A stretch of 64,000 nt of DNA. It comes from Xanthoparmelia taractica. Its lineage: Eukaryota > Ascomycota > Lecanoromycetes > Lecanorales > Parmeliaceae. Shown piece by piece: positions 12,430-24,289 of the stretch. Made by a program: the position numbers and the translations under genes. The notes under the pieces are model-generated. The model searched no databases. It saw nothing but the letters and a program-made list of their open reading frames with translations, and was not told the origin of the DNA. Position 1 is the first letter of the stretch. Each line of letters begins with the position of its first letter. The stretch spans positions 62,001 to 126,000 of the forward strand of contig MU853188.1 of assembly GCA_033085395.1 (NCBI GenBank), read 5' to 3'.

Positions 12430-14604
12430 TAACCTACAATACCCAAAAGACTCAGGCCACCCTGTAGATTGACACCTTTGCCAATGCCCAACCTGAGAAA
12501 CATGGGTCTCGCAAACAGGAGCGCTGCAAAAGCGAAAGCGGAGTGATTTTAGTCAGTGCCTGCGAAGAGCGGAGCGGTATATTGCGGGTATGGCATTGGA
12601 ATATGGACAAACAGGCACTGGCTGATGATGTAGCATGCCAGGGCGTGACTTGTGGTGCCAACGACGCTGATGATCTAATACAAGCTCTGTAGCAGATCAT
12701 CCTAGTAGCATCTTTTGGTCAGCGAAAGGCACACATCAAATAGTAGAAGGGAACTCACCGAATACCAACAATCCAATCACCGAAACTACAGACGAAGATC
12801 AACGCTGGTCGCGGTGGAGAATCCTGAGCACGGAGACCATATTTGAGGATATTCGGTATGAGCATGTATCGTAGATAGTAGAAGTTGATACCAATTGCGA
12901 GAACGCAGCCCACAATAATGTACGTGAAGACGACACCGGTCTCTCCAATGTTGAAGCCATGTAGCGGGCCATAGACCAAATGAAAAACTTCAAAGAACGA
13001 ATAACAAATGCCGTAAAGGAGAGCGGTATAGAAGCTGGCGAACAGTACAGCTGGATCCTTAACCCGATTTCAAATGGCTTGATCAGGGCATCGAAAATAA
13101 GGGCACTGGCTGTCAGGCCTGGACAATCGATCTGGCTTCGCGAGCCGGTGTTTAGGTCTGGCTACGCTTGCAGAGACGCGTCGGGCATCAAATTTGAATG
13201 TTGCTAGCTGATGTTTGGGAGAGACAGAACAACCACAGAACAAAGACCGGACTCACCAACCACGGAATTTCCCAAAGTGACCATCGCCATCTTTCCGCAA
13301 CCACTGCAAAGCATCATAGCAGAGACCCCAGAGCGGGTGCAGCAAACATGGCAGATACCTAGACGGCCACAAAGAATGGCAGAGAGGAGAGAGTATAGGG
13401 AACATATAGCTTAGCAGATAGATGATTGATTGAAGCATACCATGTCTTGCATTGTGGCACCATCATTAACAAGGCAGGGCTTACCGAAGCAACCCTGTAG
13501 GAACCTCCGGAATAGCAATCCTCCCATGTTATTGACAAGTGCTGGTGGAACACATAATTCCACAAATATTGTAAACGAGATAATGTAAGGTGACTTTCTG
13601 CCGGAAGCTGGGATTTTACCTAATGAATATCAGTCAGCTTTACGGTGTCGGTCCCGATCTACAGGTACTACCAGAGAGAATACTATACTCACTCGTGGGA
13701 GCCCAAACCAGGGTACCTGTACCGTCCACGCTTGTGTTGGAGATTCAACAAGGGTAGTATAGGTCCTACTTACATCCGAGTAAGTAGAGGGCAAGACCAA
13801 GCGCTGCAATAGAATCATTGACCCCGAATCTGGCGATGACAAGACTGTTTTCTTGTCAGGAATGCAGGCCGCAGAGCTGATGAAGTGTCTCGTTCCGATG
13901 ACCGAGGTAAAAGTTGCCTGTCCAGCGGTTGATGGAACAGCCCTACTTTTGAGGAGAACGAAAGGGAGGGAGTTCTCTTACAGTTCACTGGAGGTATGAA
14001 GAGCGGAGTCCATGCACACAGTAGAAGTACAAGTCTTGTTTGACTCATGTCAACTAGAGCACGCCTCAACTGTAGCTCTGGCCCCGCACTCACGTTATGT
14101 GAAAAGCAGAAAAAGGCTTCTTTCCTTGCGATCAATATTGTGTATTTGCTGGATCATCGGTATCCAACCACTTCAACAGGATAGTGCAGTCTGCAGTCGT
14201 TGCCGGAAGGATGGGCCTCGACTTAGTCCTTTCTATTTGTAGTCTTTTCTCAATCTTTATTCTCTCGCTTGTGAAAGGCAACGTCTGAGTCCTTTGCAGC
14301 CACAATGCTTGAGCTGGCCCATGCTCTCGGTCATTCTCCGAGTCAGGATCTGAGCTGGTGGCAATTTTCTCCAGGTCAAGCTTCGTGGCGTATATCACGC
14401 TTTGGGTCGCTTTCATCGACTCTCCATCGGTAATTTCACCGTTGGGAATCTGCTCTACAGTCTTCTCTGGAGGTGGAGAAGTATTGAGGTTGTAGTATTG
14501 AAGGTAATGGATATCTTCTTTCTCTTCAGGGTAACGAAAGTATTTGTTGCCGGAAAGTTGCAAACGAGCTGCCCAAAAGGGGCTTCTCTAGAGAAATCAG
14601 CCAT
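12430..14604 (-). pseudogene. DHA1 multidrug transporter (MFS, Flr1/TPO-like) pseudogene
   Basis: The whole length of a 12-helix drug:H+ antiporter can be followed, but only by jumping frames. From the start (ATG at 14604): MADFSREAPFGQL, then SGNKYFRYPEEK, then KWLDTDDPANTQY, then FGVNDSIAALGLALYLLG, GTLVWAPTSE, FRRFLQGCFGKPCLVNDG, VVAERWRWSLWEIPWL, HGFNIGETGVVFTYIIVG and finally ARPMFLRLGIGKGVN. Some jumps are ordinary introns with good GT..AG ends. Others cannot be: a frameshift after FGQLV, TGA where a Trp codon is expected after TQY plus a missing base, and a one-base shift before KDPAVLFASFYTALLYG. TGG to TGA is the kind of change RIP makes. Intact relatives export azoles and other drugs from the plasma membrane. 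Confidence 0.8.
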
Positions 14605-15543
14605 TACGGGGATTCAACATCAACAAGAGCTATAGGTCAATAAACGTCGACGAAAAGCCAAGCGATACCATTCGCTGGAAGAAGAGTCAAACATCTTCGG
14701 ACTCAACCTCGCTATCAGTGGCATATGACCATGCCTGGGCACGAGCGTGCAGGGTCCAATGATCTGTTTCAAGGCTGATATAGTCTACCAGTAGAACCGT
14801 TGCCCAATTCTTGTTAGCGCTGTTTGTACTGTAATTCAGTCTTGAGGATTCATGAGCCTTATTGCGATTGCAGGAAGCTACGTTTGATTTTACAGTTGCT
14901 GTTGGAGCAGAGGCGTATATCTGTATTAACGTCTTGTGCAAATGAGAGAACACTTGGTCAGAGTCATAAAATTGACAGTAGACGTTAAGCATCTAGTCGG
15001 AGGCTACACCGACGAAGAGACGACAAGAGATTCAGTATATGTTTGTTACTTAGCTTTAACACCTAAGTTTGAGAAAACCTTCGTCGACTAAAAGTACTAG
15101 AGCCGTAATCTTAATGGGGGCTATGATATTAGTATCTCCTAGCCATATTGCATAGCGCTGATATATCCCTTCGTCTGATGATTCGGTCATATAGGCTAGA
15201 GCAATGCCTGAGAGCCTCGAGAAATGTTGACCTGCAAGCAGAGAGAAGTTGGTGGGAGCCTGCGTTGATATATTGTACAGAGGGAGACATCAAACGTTGG
15301 GCAAAGCACTTGCCCTAGCCCTAACCGTACTTCTGGAAGTTGACCCTGAGATACGGCACAGCGAGAGTCTAACGATTGAACTTTAGCGGTGTCATTGACC
15401 CCCAGAATAATCCAATTCGTGTGCAATTTCGAATAAGATGTAAGAGCTCGTCCAGGCGGGACCCTTTTTGTGACCTTGGCGTAGGAGCCTTGGTAATGTG
15501 CCGAACTTTCGGTATCCACCTTCGTACATGATCGAGGATGCGG
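14605..15543. other. Intergenic, no gene recognised
   Basis: The stretch lies upstream of the transporter pseudogene and downstream of the permease. Frames of about 100 codons on the minus strand (14687-14992 and 15196-15519) have no recognisable domain. Confidence 0.45.
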
Positions 15544-17638
15544 TCAGTGCTCGTCGATGATCTCCACTACAGGCCCCTTATACTGCTTCCTTCCCCAGAC
15601 AAGGTAATAAGGGATGCTGAAAAGTATGACGGAGCCTGTCACCAATGATGCGTAATTCATCGTTGACGCCGTAGTAGGATTGGTTGGCGGAAAGAAGCTA
15701 AACAACCAGATCACAATCGTGTAACCACAAGCAAATGCGTTGTTGATAATTCCAAGAGCACCAGGAATCCGCCAAGGTCCCCAAACCAATATGGTCTCTC
15801 CTGTTGCAATGTCGACTTTGCTCGCTGAGTATTCCCCTGCACTAGGGACCTCGATGGTGCCTGTGCATCGGCGCCACAACAAAAGGAGACAGCACATGAA
15901 GTATGTTGCATAGAAGCCAGCAATCGATAAAGACAATACGTCGTTAAGCACGGTAGATGAGCCGAGATTAACGAGGGAGAGCAGACAAGCCAATACTGTG
16001 GTTACAGCAATGGAATAAAGTGGTATGGAGCTACGAGGCTCCACCTAAATATCGATGCTCGTCAGTATACATGTTTCGATATTTTGACTAGTGGTGTGGA
16101 ACCTACTTTACTAAGGATTTTGCTGAATGGAAGACCTCGATCCCTAGCAAATGACCATGTCATTCTGGACGAGGTCGCTACACAGCCTATGGTGGAGGAG
16201 ACAGCCAGAGTAATTACGATAGACGTCATGGCAGTAGTACCGGGAATTGATCTAGTCGCTTGAAGAAAGATCTCCACAAATGGAAAGTTGGTGGGCGATT
16301 TGAGAACATTGTTAAGGTCACCAATGCCAAAGAGGGTAGCCATTAGAATACCAAAACCCAGAAAGCCATTGAGAAGTATGCTGGTAATGATCGACCGGGG
16401 AACAGTGAGAGACGGGTTTTCGATCTCTTCTGACATCTTGAACATGATCAGCGCAATGGCGAAAATGGCTGACCTTCCAGGCTTACTTACATGGACAGCC
16501 GCATCAGCACCTAGCGTCGTATCAGCAATACGGCTTTTAGAAACTGGATCTGACTTGGGAGGCGCTATCATGCTTACCGACAAACGCGAATGATAATCCT
16601 GTTAATCCGATCATGAATGACAAGCCCTGGCTGCTCCAATCCCCTTCATTGAGAAAGACGGTGAAGACATCAGAGGCAGAAGCGTGTGGTGCCATGTAGG
16701 ATATTGTTATAAGGATTGCAAAGAACCCAAAAACGTGAAGCATTAGGATCATTATCTCAATCTGCGGCAAAATGCTGCTGACGACGGTATTTACGAAGAC
16801 GCAGATCAACAGAACGGCCCAGAACAGCAACGTCCCATGCCATGGTTGAGGTGTATAGCTGGAGTAATTCAGGATGACGAGACCTTGGATCATAGAGCCC
16901 GAAAGATAGGCGCCTGAGGCAACTATCGACTGCCAGGCAAGAACGGTGAGCCAGCCTTCTAGAATCAGCCCGGATCAATATATGTACGAGAGCATCTCGT
17001 ACCGATGACGTAGCTTAAAAAGTTCTTTGCCGACTTGGGCGCGAGAATTGATACCCAATGGTATTGGCCAGCAGCCGTCGGTGCCCTATCTCTAGTCAGC
17101 ACAGGTCCTAAGTTTCTTCAGCTGGCTAGGCTTTACCTACAAGGACGCGAGCTCTGCTATTGTAAGGAAAATTGATAAGGTACCAGCCCATACGACGAGG
17201 AACCCGTAGGCCAGTCCTGCTGGCCCTCCACTGTTTATTATCAGATTGACATTCTTGTTTCTCCACCAGAATGACGTCCTACTTTGTGAAACCCGCAGTG
17301 AATAGCCTATACCGATGATCAGCAATGTAATACGCCGGTGATACGCGTATCCAATCCTTACACCAAAACGCCCTCCCACGTCCCTAGAATGGTGCCGCTG
17401 AAGCTCACCATCGACATGAATCCGAAGTTGCGCTAGTAGACGTGCCCACCATTAGAAGAATCCTGCATGGGCTTCAGACGCGTTGACATACCTTGAGAAC
17501 CTGTCTCTTGCCCAAGCGTGCCAACGCAGAAGCATCACTATCGCGTGGGGTTTCGGCGCTCAACTGCGACACCCCACTATTCTGTGTGCCACTTTTCGCG
17601 GCGGCCGAGAGCTGGACGAGCTTGTGCTCAACGTCCAT
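15544..17638 (-). CDS. APC-family permease (choline / GABA / amino-acid transporter, Hnm1/Uga4 type)
   Basis: Eight exons can be joined with consistent phase: 17638-17492, 17432-17362, 17260-17141, 17085-17003, 16958-16578, 16510-16491, 16436-16107, 16044-15544, giving 550 aa. After a soluble N-terminus of about 50 residues come typical family segments: NFGFMSMVSFSGTILGTWEG, NSGGPAGLAYGFLVVW, APTAAGQYHWVSILAPKSAK, GWLTVLAWQSIVASGAYLSG, MSEEIENPSLTVPRSI, ATSSRMTWSFARDRGLP and WGPWRIPGALGIINNAFA. Twelve helices are expected in the plasma membrane, importing a small nitrogen compound by proton symport; the substrate cannot be read from sequence. One exon is only 20 nt (coding the ADAAVH region). 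The acceptor of intron 2 (at 17261 or upstream) is ambiguous but both options stay in frame. It is the one clearly intact transporter in a region of broken genes. Confidence 0.85.
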
Positions 17639-18813
17639 GATTCTGTTTGTGTGGAGACTATGGAGACAGGGCGAACTTGGTGAAGTCAGGGAGTGGCTTT
17701 TGGGTCATCCAAGATGGGCAACTCTTGTCGCTCGGTGCTACAAAAGGCACAGCCTTGCTTCCGCAAGCTAAATGTTGAAGATAAGCAGCTTATTATTCTC
17801 CTTGCGCAAGTCGGACATGCTCCATACTCCCAATTCTTGTTTGGGATACCTCTTTTCTGCGAAGTGTAGTGATGGGATCAATTTTTCAAAGTCAATAACA
17901 AGTCGAAGTCGGAGAATCGAAGAATTCAAAGTGGATTTGCCTCGTCGAGACTCGACCCTGTATTGAAATCTAGACCGACGCTAAGTACTTTAGCGTCACT
18001 GAGCGATGAAAGGGGGGTCGTCAAAGATCTGGATTATTTTGGCCTCGAACCAGAATGGTTGGTGAGGACCATATGGAAGGGGTGCGGGCTTGCATATCGA
18101 ATATGCACCACCGCATTCCGCGTAAGGTGTATTATTACTGTTCGTACAGCGTTTTGTTACTAGCCCGTGACTTGCTCAAGAGAGGGCCGGCACGGCCCCC
18201 CTTCTAGAGTGTGCGAACGGACCGCAACAAATCTACCTTACCTTACCCATTTTTCAGATCTAGCTCTTTCGCCGTCTCATCTGTCACATAACATGATTCT
18301 AAAAGGCAGGTGCGCGACATGCGAGATTCCATTCAGCTGTGCCTATCCTGTGCTATGATGCAATCTGACCTCCCACTCACTATCCCTGAACGCTCGTCGC
18401 AGATCTGTGCGTATGAATCGCCGTCTTCGGTGTTCGCAGGATGTACGCTATCCATGCTACTGGGCCACCGCTCACACGATTTCCTCAGGAGTACTGGTTC
18501 TAGTACCTCCATGGATCCGGCTCGCTCGACGAATCAGTTGGTCCTATAGCACTTTACTGTAATGTGTATTGGCAAATGCTACGCGGTAACACGCATTATT
18601 GTTGACGCAGGAACGCACATCGGGTTTCGGCGTCGGACTAGTGCCTTGAGCTTTGAGACGCAACTTCTCAGCCTGACTCAAAGGCTCTACAATGGATGGC
18701 CTTTCAGCATTCCAAGTCTCTCAATAGAGCGAGAGTAGGTAGCACAATGAATTAGAGCTTGGCTGCTATAAACATTGGTAATGTGACACTTTTCCAGAGC
18801 AGATCGCTTTATC
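17639..18813. other. Intergenic, no gene recognised
   Basis: This lies upstream of the permease and downstream of the receptor pseudogene. Only short overlapping frames occur and nothing resembles a family, repeat or RNA gene. Confidence 0.5.
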
Positions 18814-20403
18814 TTACGTACTGCCCACCCATATGTCCGTCTGCTTCAGAATTTTGGTCTGACTTGTCTGGCTCCCGGTGTCATTTGTGCGCTTGTGGCT
18901 ATGACCGCCAACAATGTGTGTAATTGGGATGTAATCTTCGTGCAGGACGTTGAATCGAACTGTAGAAGACCCCGGCCTACTTCCAGACGATCTCAACTTA
19001 GTACTCAAGGCGCTTTTCTTTGTACGAGCTTTTGATCGCTGTTTCGATGGGCGTGATCTGGACTCAAGCCTTCTTGAATCATCTGTTCGAATCATGCCCG
19101 TCTCCAGGCTGGAGAAGAAAGGCTTGAGGTATGGCACACATGCCGTTATAATGCTCAGTGCCTGAATGAATTGCGAGCAAATCACTACCGTCCAAGTGGT
19201 GAAAGTGCGGTCAGCCGAATCAGCGTTCCTATTGCGGAAGACAAGTTCAGCGGTGGCAGCGCCAATGACACTATCAAAGGTGTTAGCTATACAGTGCCAC
19301 AGCAGGGTTGAGAGACTTGCAGAATCCGTGCGACAAAAACACTGGCTATCACCAATTTCATGTTTGCTGGCATGTGAACCCCCCAAAGTATAATTATCCC
19401 ATCGGCTGGCAGGGTGCAATATTCAGGGGTAGGGCTGAGGGCGACCGAACATCAAATTATACCTTGTTTTCAACCGCTTTTAATTCTTCAAGAACTCGTT
19501 CTACGAGGAAGCTTTCAATTTCAAATCTGTTATTTATTGATAGTTCTAAATGTTTACCATACAAAGTTCAATCAAATAAAGTGAGCCTTGGAAGTTATTT
19601 CGTTGCAAAGGAAAGCAAGTTCTAATGTTCTGCCAAGACTTATTGCACCCAACCCGCCAGCCGATGGGATAGGAAGTCCCACGAGCAAAAACTCAGTAAT
19701 GATGTTGAAAACCCCGAGATACGTCCAAAATGCCACCTGTACAGATTACGTCAGATCGATGCCTCAACCTACAGAATGTACTAAAAGGAAGCCAGACCTG
19801 GCCAAAGCATTGTCCCTCAAGTATCTCCCAAATCCTTGGTACTTGACATTGGAAAGCAGTGGCGAAAAGACCAGTCAAACTCCACAGTAGTGATATGATA
19901 GCCGCACCGGATATCAGCAACTGGTGCACATTGACTGGGGTGATCTTGTGGATCAGAAGCAAGACAGCAAACTTAGAGAATGACAATGATAGGATGTAGA
20001 GTATATCGCCTGCATAGGCTGTCTGTAAGCGGCATGTCAGTTACAGAAGAATGTTTTCACAGAGACGCAACAATACCTTTTGGAATCCCGCAAGCTGCCA
20101 GGGCAGCAAATTTCTCTCATGTTGGCCCAGCCCATTTCTGATCTCCAGAGATACCGTTACAACTAACCCTATACTGAAGAACTGATGACCGGCGTCAGTG
20201 GGGTTTCTCGAGCAGATTGGAATAGTACTCACAGCTGCTGTGATGATGAAGGAGTCGTCCAAGCTCAAAGCCTGAGCGAGGTATACTTTCGTTGTAAGCC
20301 TTGCAACTACGAAAAGAACGACAGCAACACCGAGGAGCCAGGTAATCACGTTTACCGCAGGTCCAACATTATCCGCGGTAGCAAAAGTTTGAGTAGAAGA
20401 CAT
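18814..20403 (-). pseudogene. PTH11/SAT4-type rhodopsin-domain receptor, interrupted by a MITE
   Basis: Start MSSTQTFATADNVGPAVNVI, then helices (WLLGVAVVLFVVARLTTKVY, ALSLDDSFIITAA, FSIGLVVTVSLEIRNGLGQH, YAGDILYILSLSFSKFAVLL, LGVFNIITEFLLVGLP) typical of fungal seven-helix 'rhodopsin' (SAT4) proteins. Two good introns lie before these last helices. Directly after LVGLP the frame runs into a 273-bp MITE. Beyond it the coding sense resumes as IILWGVHMPANMKLVIASVF and then, after another frame change, CVPYLKPFFSSLETGMIRTD, the family's hallmark end of the helix bundle. The tail is basic and Ser-rich. Removing the MITE and one TA still leaves a one-base shift, so the gene has decayed further. 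Intact PTH11-like proteins are thought to sense surface or nutrient cues. Confidence 0.8.
19397..19669. mobile_element. MITE family A, copy 2 (273 bp), inserted in a receptor gene
   Basis: Same length and the same perfect 14-bp inverted termini as the copy at 9077-9349, with TA on both sides and about 98% identity. It sits in the coding exon of the rhodopsin-domain gene, after the LVGLP helix end. High identity between copies suggests recent movement. Confidence 0.92.
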
Positions 20404-20574
20404 CGAATCGAATCGAAGCGTGGCCCTCGAAAAGAGTATTTCCCGAGTACTTTTTACGATGCGAAAGCAGCCCAGCGTCAAGTGAACATATATTCAAGCG
20501 ATGGAAAGAGTTCCGCACCCACCCTACCAGGGGTAGATGGCATCTTGTTGCTGTAATATAAAGAGGGTTAGGCC

Positions 20575-21412
20575 TCATGCAGGCTGTGCATCTGCGATGA
20601 AATGCCCAAAGTGATGCATTGCCCACGCCGATCTACGTGACAGCGGGTGACAATCGCCGAAGGTAATCTTAACCAGGAAGTGCTGGAGTAGCCGCCCACG
20701 GCTGTTTTGTTTTCTTACCCACCGGACCATGTCGAGACATTCCAGGCTTATGGTTAGAGTATGGATAAAACCGACTTCTAAAAAGATGCCTGTCAATATC
20801 AGACCTGCTTGGTACACAGAAATTGAAAAGGCCCACAATTACTGTCAAGCCATCCGATTCCAGCACATTCGAGGTATGCACAAACTGTCCGACTGCAGCG
20901 CAGCCCAAGCACGCAGCCCGAAAACTGCAGTAAATCCGCAATATGCTGCACGAAAACCGACTGACTTGCAGTGAAGGTGTATCAAGCCGCTTTTAGGGTA
21001 GGGAAATCAATACGTATAATACGTATAATACGAAACCCATCCAACTGCCGCAAATATGGAGAATGCATCAATGGTCTGCAGCTCATTTGCAGCCAGTTCT
21101 AGATACCTACTCTAAGGAGGGTGGCGGGTCTTTTTGCGAGAAAGACCCCCCCACCCCACTCGATCAAGTCATCTAACCTAGATCTAACCAAAGTAGGGCT
21201 AGATAGAATTGCACACCAATCTGAGAGATTAGTTCTTGGAACATGATTCGTACAAGTACCAGCGCCATTATAAATCCAACCTGGTAATTGATAACCATAC
21301 CGATACAACTAACAACCGTGCACTCCGGACGAGGAAACACTTCGCTTCGCCAATCAAAAGTTCCCACCGACTTCATACTGGTAATATAACATATAAAACT
21401 TAGAATCGCCAA
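20575..21412 (-). pseudogene. Possible remnant of an unidentified membrane protein
   Basis: Minus-strand frames contain helix-like pieces in compatible order: MVINYQVGFIMALVLVRIMF, then DAFSIFAAVGWVSYY, then SDGLTVIVGLFNF, then YQAGLILTGIFLEVGFIHTL followed by SLECLDMVRWVRK. They lie in different frames and not every junction has a good splice site. This suggests a decayed multi-helix protein next to the broken receptor. I do not recognise the family and the whole may be chance. Confidence 0.25.
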
Positions 21413-21967
21413 GCAAGTATAATTCCCACTGCATCAGATGTTGTAATCAATATGCGTTTGTCGCTGTAACAAAGTACTCCGTACGTTTCCACAACATTTA
21501 TTTCACGTTAGCTATACGTGGGAGAGGAAAGAAATGCCTGAAATATTTTCGTGCCGTGCTTGCCGGCATGTCAACTGCCGAACCCGAGCCGAAGATCTGG
21601 CCGGCTCTGTACAAGTAAAAATTGCTATATGCAGCAGCATGCATATGTGACACAACGTGGGACGTTGGAAGCGAGTGTACCAACCACGAATATGACCATC
21701 GAAAGTTCCGGCTTTCCCCCCGCGACGCGCTGAATGCTGTAGGTGAGCCTGCAGCTAGCTACAAGTAGGTGCCACACTGCCAGCTTTCTCGGCTGCTCAT
21801 GGTTACGCCCTACGTACGGAAGCATCGATGCTGCAGTATCCTGCACATCACGTAAGGATGAACAACGAGCGATGTCTCGATAGGACTCCCGGCTCAAAGG
21901 ACGAAAATGGACTTGACGCGACTTTGCGTTCCACATAACGAGCGTAAAGCTAGATTGTTGATCATAT

Positions 21968-21974
21968 TATAAAA
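21968..21974 (+). promoter_or_regulatory. TATA box of the small cysteine-rich gene
   Basis: A consensus TATAAAA lies 65 bp upstream of the ATG at 22033, a normal distance for a fungal core promoter. Confidence 0.5.
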
Positions 21975-22032
21975 GGCACTTTAATTCCACCAGTCCGGGC
22001 AACAGTCCAAGCTTATCATCACTCGGTAGAAT

Positions 22033-22260
22033 ATGCACACGCAATCTCCTAGCAACGACGAAACTTTCTGGGCTTTAGAACAATCCTTTGATTCGTTGCT
22101 CAACAGCAACCGTAAGTCAACCTCCGCTAAATGAGTAGTTCTACATTGACATTGACCATCGCTAGCCAAGAGAGTCCAAGATGCGTTTGATAGACGACAT
22201 CTGCGCTGTGATTGTTTGGCTTGTTGGTATCAGCATCTCTGCTTCAAATGCAGATCCTAA
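22033..22260 (+). CDS. Small cysteine-rich protein, 57 aa, one intron
   Basis: Exons 22033-22111 and 22166-22260, joined over a 54-bp intron with a GTAAGT donor, TTGAC near the branch position and a GCTAG acceptor. The acidic/Ser-rich start is MHTQSPSNDETFWALEQSFD. The end is basic and cysteine-rich: RRHLRCDCLACWYQHLCFKC, giving a C-x-C-x2-C-x6-C-x2-C array followed by RS and the stop. No signal peptide is present, so it would be intracellular, and the pattern could bind zinc. TATAAAA lies 65 bp upstream. I recognise no family. The splice signals and TATA box argue for a real gene; the small size argues for caution. Confidence 0.45.
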
Positions 22261-22539
22261 GGAGCAAGACTTCCCTAGCCTCTACGTCCATGAAGACGAG
22301 TAGACTATATGGGAGGTACGAGACTCTTGCTCTTGTGCCGTATTACCTACATTGAGGAATCACGTAGACTAGTTGGAAGACGCAGTGAGATTGGGTGCGA
22401 TGATGATACAGCGTGGAGTGATCATGCCGCATTCGATGAGTAGACATGCGTGAATAGTCTTGATAGCCCATTATATATATACATGAAAACATGATCTTGA
22501 TTCACTACTTTGCGGATTCCCAAGGTTTTGTTGTTGTCC

Positions 22540-23290
22540 CTGGCTCGGTACGACCGCCTGCTGGCCCCCACATGGGCCACCACCTGAACGGCAAAAGGAC
22601 ATTCTGCAGCTCCCTCCAGCGCTGACTCGGATCCGGTTTTGGTGCACTGAATTCCACTTCGTCTATCCTGACATAGTCACAAGCCTCGTATAAAGGAATA
22701 CCATCCTCTGTGGCGTCAATGTATCTCTCGAAGCCCTAGCTGTCCGCCTTCTCAAGGCCCCAGTCAACTAACATTCGGCCGGCCCCGCGCCGTCGAAAGT
22801 CGGGGTGGACAAAGCAGATGTCTAGGACTGTATCGAAGCCTTAGTGAGTATGACTCATGGAAGTAGAAAGGGCTTCAACCCGTACGTATATGCGGCTTTG
22901 CCATATACTTCATGCGGGGTGTCAACCACTGGGCCATGAGGCTATTTGCCATTTCTCGATCCTCGCGTTCGGGCCACCAGGTGCACTCTTCATCAGACTC
23001 CGTCGCATAAGAGTTGCTTTCATAGATATGCCAGCACGCAGCCCCAACCGCTTTTCTAGTCGCATCGTCAATGACCTTGATCCAGTGGCTGGTAGGATCA
23101 GACTTGTGCTACGCAAGCTGACGCTCTGCGGATTCCTCGACTGCGGCCGCCCGGCATTCTCACCATGGTCTAGGACTGTAAAGTAAAGTGGCCTCAGTCG
23201 GCAGACTGGCTGGTCATAAGACGCCCATTCAACTTCGATAATATCGCGGAAGTCTGCGTCCGCGGTCACTTCCTGCACTTGTAAACTCAT
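22540..23290 (-). pseudogene. GNAT-family N-acetyltransferase pseudogene
   Basis: From an ATG at 23290 the protein reads MSLQVQEVTADADFRDIIEV, as in a common fungal GNAT family. After HGENAG it changes frame and continues as AVEESAERQLA, stop, HKSDPTSHWIKVIDD, VGAACWHIYESNSYATESDE, MANSLMAQWLTPRM. It then changes frame again into the acetyl-CoA-binding region LDICFVHPDFRRRGAGRMLV, followed by another in-frame TAG and ATEDGIPLYEACDYV. Two stops and two frameshifts make it non-functional. The TAG in QLA(W)HKSDP is one G-to-A change away from the expected Trp codon, as RIP produces. Intact relatives acetylate small molecules; the substrate is unknown. Confidence 0.75.
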
Positions 23291-23805
23291 TGTGTCGCAA
23301 CGGTGGGAATTTGATCGTAGTGAGAATCTCAATGCTTCTCATTCAAGGAACTATGTGGTGTCCAGTGCCGGTTCGTAACGTCAAGTATTGATCGAGCTAA
23401 ATGAAAGATACAGTTAGCGTTTCATGTCACGTGTTGGAGTATTTAAAATAGATTGGAAGTTCGCACAGTTTACTCGATCGAGGTCCGGCTCATGCATTCG
23501 GCCATCCACAGAAATCGACGGGCACACCACTAGGCCGAAAGGCTGATTATGAGGTAAGATAACTAACACGTATTATGTAATGACCGATGTTGGTTAAGCA
23601 AGCCAGTCCACTTCAACACCAGCAAGCCTAGCGACACTCACCAACCCTTCCCGGCAGGTCAGATAACATAAAGTCCGACGAGCAGGCCTCCATTTGCAGG
23701 CGCTAGCACATGCAGCGCGGATGATCCGGTCTACTGCGGGCGGTTTGATCAGAGAATCAGTAGGGATTGCCTATTCGCCTTTTTAGAGGTTCTCCGATAA
23801 CACGG

Positions 23806-24054
23806 TCAATAACATATATCGAATCCTTCAATCCACTTTCGCTGCTCCCGTACATTTAGGTGACGCAGTTCGTGCTTAGCTTTGATTTTGGTGCATAGTT
23901 GCATCACTAGGCAGGTGTACCTAGAATGGCTAGGACGAGACGATGCCAAGTCGTTGTAGTGGCGCGAAGAGACAATTGAAGCCCCTAAACCACTTATCGG
24001 AGGAACAGGTCTATATGATATTTCGAATGATCTTTCCTTACGCCGAACAGGCAT
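23806..24054 (-). pseudogene. Possible tyrosinase N-terminal fragment
   Basis: An 82-codon frame contains LCTKIKAKHELRHLNVREQR followed by KWIEGFDIC. This resembles the cysteine-flanked N-terminal signature of fungal tyrosinases (C-x-n-R-x-E-W-R-x-L-x3-E-R-x2-Y-I-x-A-x3-C). No copper-binding histidine blocks follow, so at most this is a fragment at the edge of the AT-rich island. The call is tentative. Confidence 0.25.
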
Positions 24055-24289
24055 TAGAAGTTAGCAGTTCTCCAGGCCAAAACCCCGCCTTGACAAGCAT
24101 CAAAAATGACTGGTGTCAATATAAGTGTGGTAAATAAATGATTAACCTATCTACGGTGTTAGTAGCTAGATAAAGTGAGGCTCCACGTTTTATTTGCCTC
24201 TATTCAAGTTATGATAGGTCATGCACCTGAGGAGACGGTGTTCCTTAATGCTTTAATCTTTACTTCGAGCTTACATCTAGGGATTAAAG

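Noticed and set aside
15290..15370. Possible third copy of MITE family B
   Set aside because: Only a CCCTAGCCCTAACC-like stretch and a loose CTTCTGGAAG are shared; ends and TA flanks are not visible.
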